Shown here: positions 13,983-13,989 of the stretch, one piece after another
How positions within the stretch are numbered: the first letter of the stretch is position 1
Layout: every line of letters begins with the position of its first letter
DNA from: Mesoaciditogaceae bacterium
GTDB taxonomy: Bacteria > Thermotogota > Thermotogae > Mesoaciditogales > Mesoaciditogaceae
Length of the DNA: 13,989 nt
Assembly (NCBI GenBank): GCA_015486145.1
Contig: WFSH01000099.1
Coordinates: forward strand, 1 to 13,989
Direction: 5' to 3'
The notes under the pieces: generated by a model
The model's database searches: none
Told to the model about the DNA's origin: nothing
The model's input: the letters and a program-made list of their open reading frames with translations, nothing else
Program-made: the position numbers and the translations under genes

Positions 13983-13989
13983 AAAAAAC

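Noticed and set aside
1..13989. Composite transposon bounded by the end repeats
   Set aside because: There is no transposase or target-site duplication, and the contents are housekeeping genes; a contig break at dispersed repeats is simpler.

Overview
The window reads as a piece of a bacterial chromosome, roughly 40-45% GC by eye, most likely from the phylum Thermotogota. AlaS, CdsA, UppS and PriA resemble Thermotoga-type proteins as I remember them, and the order frr-uppS-cdsA-alaS is typical housekeeping content. No database search was possible. Both ends lie inside copies of the same repeat, so the window may be a draft-assembly contig that broke at dispersed repeats.

Layout: bases 1-153 hold one copy of a dispersed repeat. 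From 218 to 12010 eleven genes lie on the minus strand, almost without gaps. Read in transcription order (right to left), the upstream block is a cytoplasmic GH13 alpha-amylase-type enzyme, a 290-aa protein that I read as a degenerate RtcB (RNA ligase) homologue, an orphan ABC-2 type permease, a type I mannose-6-phosphate isomerase (manA), a 135-aa protein of unknown function and the replication-restart helicase priA. Most joints overlap by 4 or 8 bases. After a 44-base gap with its own extended -10 promoter comes the translation/envelope block: frr, uppS, cdsA, alaS and a small type IV prepilin-like gene. Divergently, from a 95-base promoter region at 12011-12105, queA and radC run on the plus strand and end in a clear intrinsic terminator (13751-13788). 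The second repeat copy, inverted relative to the first, follows at 13789-13950, and a related palindrome lies at the extreme right end.

How the genes fit together: frr (ribosome recycling), uppS and cdsA (undecaprenyl-diphosphate and CDP-diacylglycerol synthesis) and alaS (alanyl-tRNA) form a growth-linked operon. The amylase and ManA suggest intracellular sugar use. priA, radC and queA are housekeeping DNA and tRNA functions. No transposase, phage gene, CRISPR array, tRNA or rRNA was seen.

The most unusual item is the RtcB-like protein. It keeps several family scaffold motifs in the right order but has lost the recognisable metal-binding and guanylylation residues and the whole C-terminal part. 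It is translationally coupled to its neighbours, so it looks like a maintained pseudoenzyme rather than debris. Other points of note are the very frequent TTG start codons (7 of 13 genes, three in TTGA overlaps), a hairpin between the Shine-Dalgarno sequence and the start of the prepilin gene, an Asp-to-Asn change in the CdsA signature, and the structured, inverted 150-base repeats at both ends.
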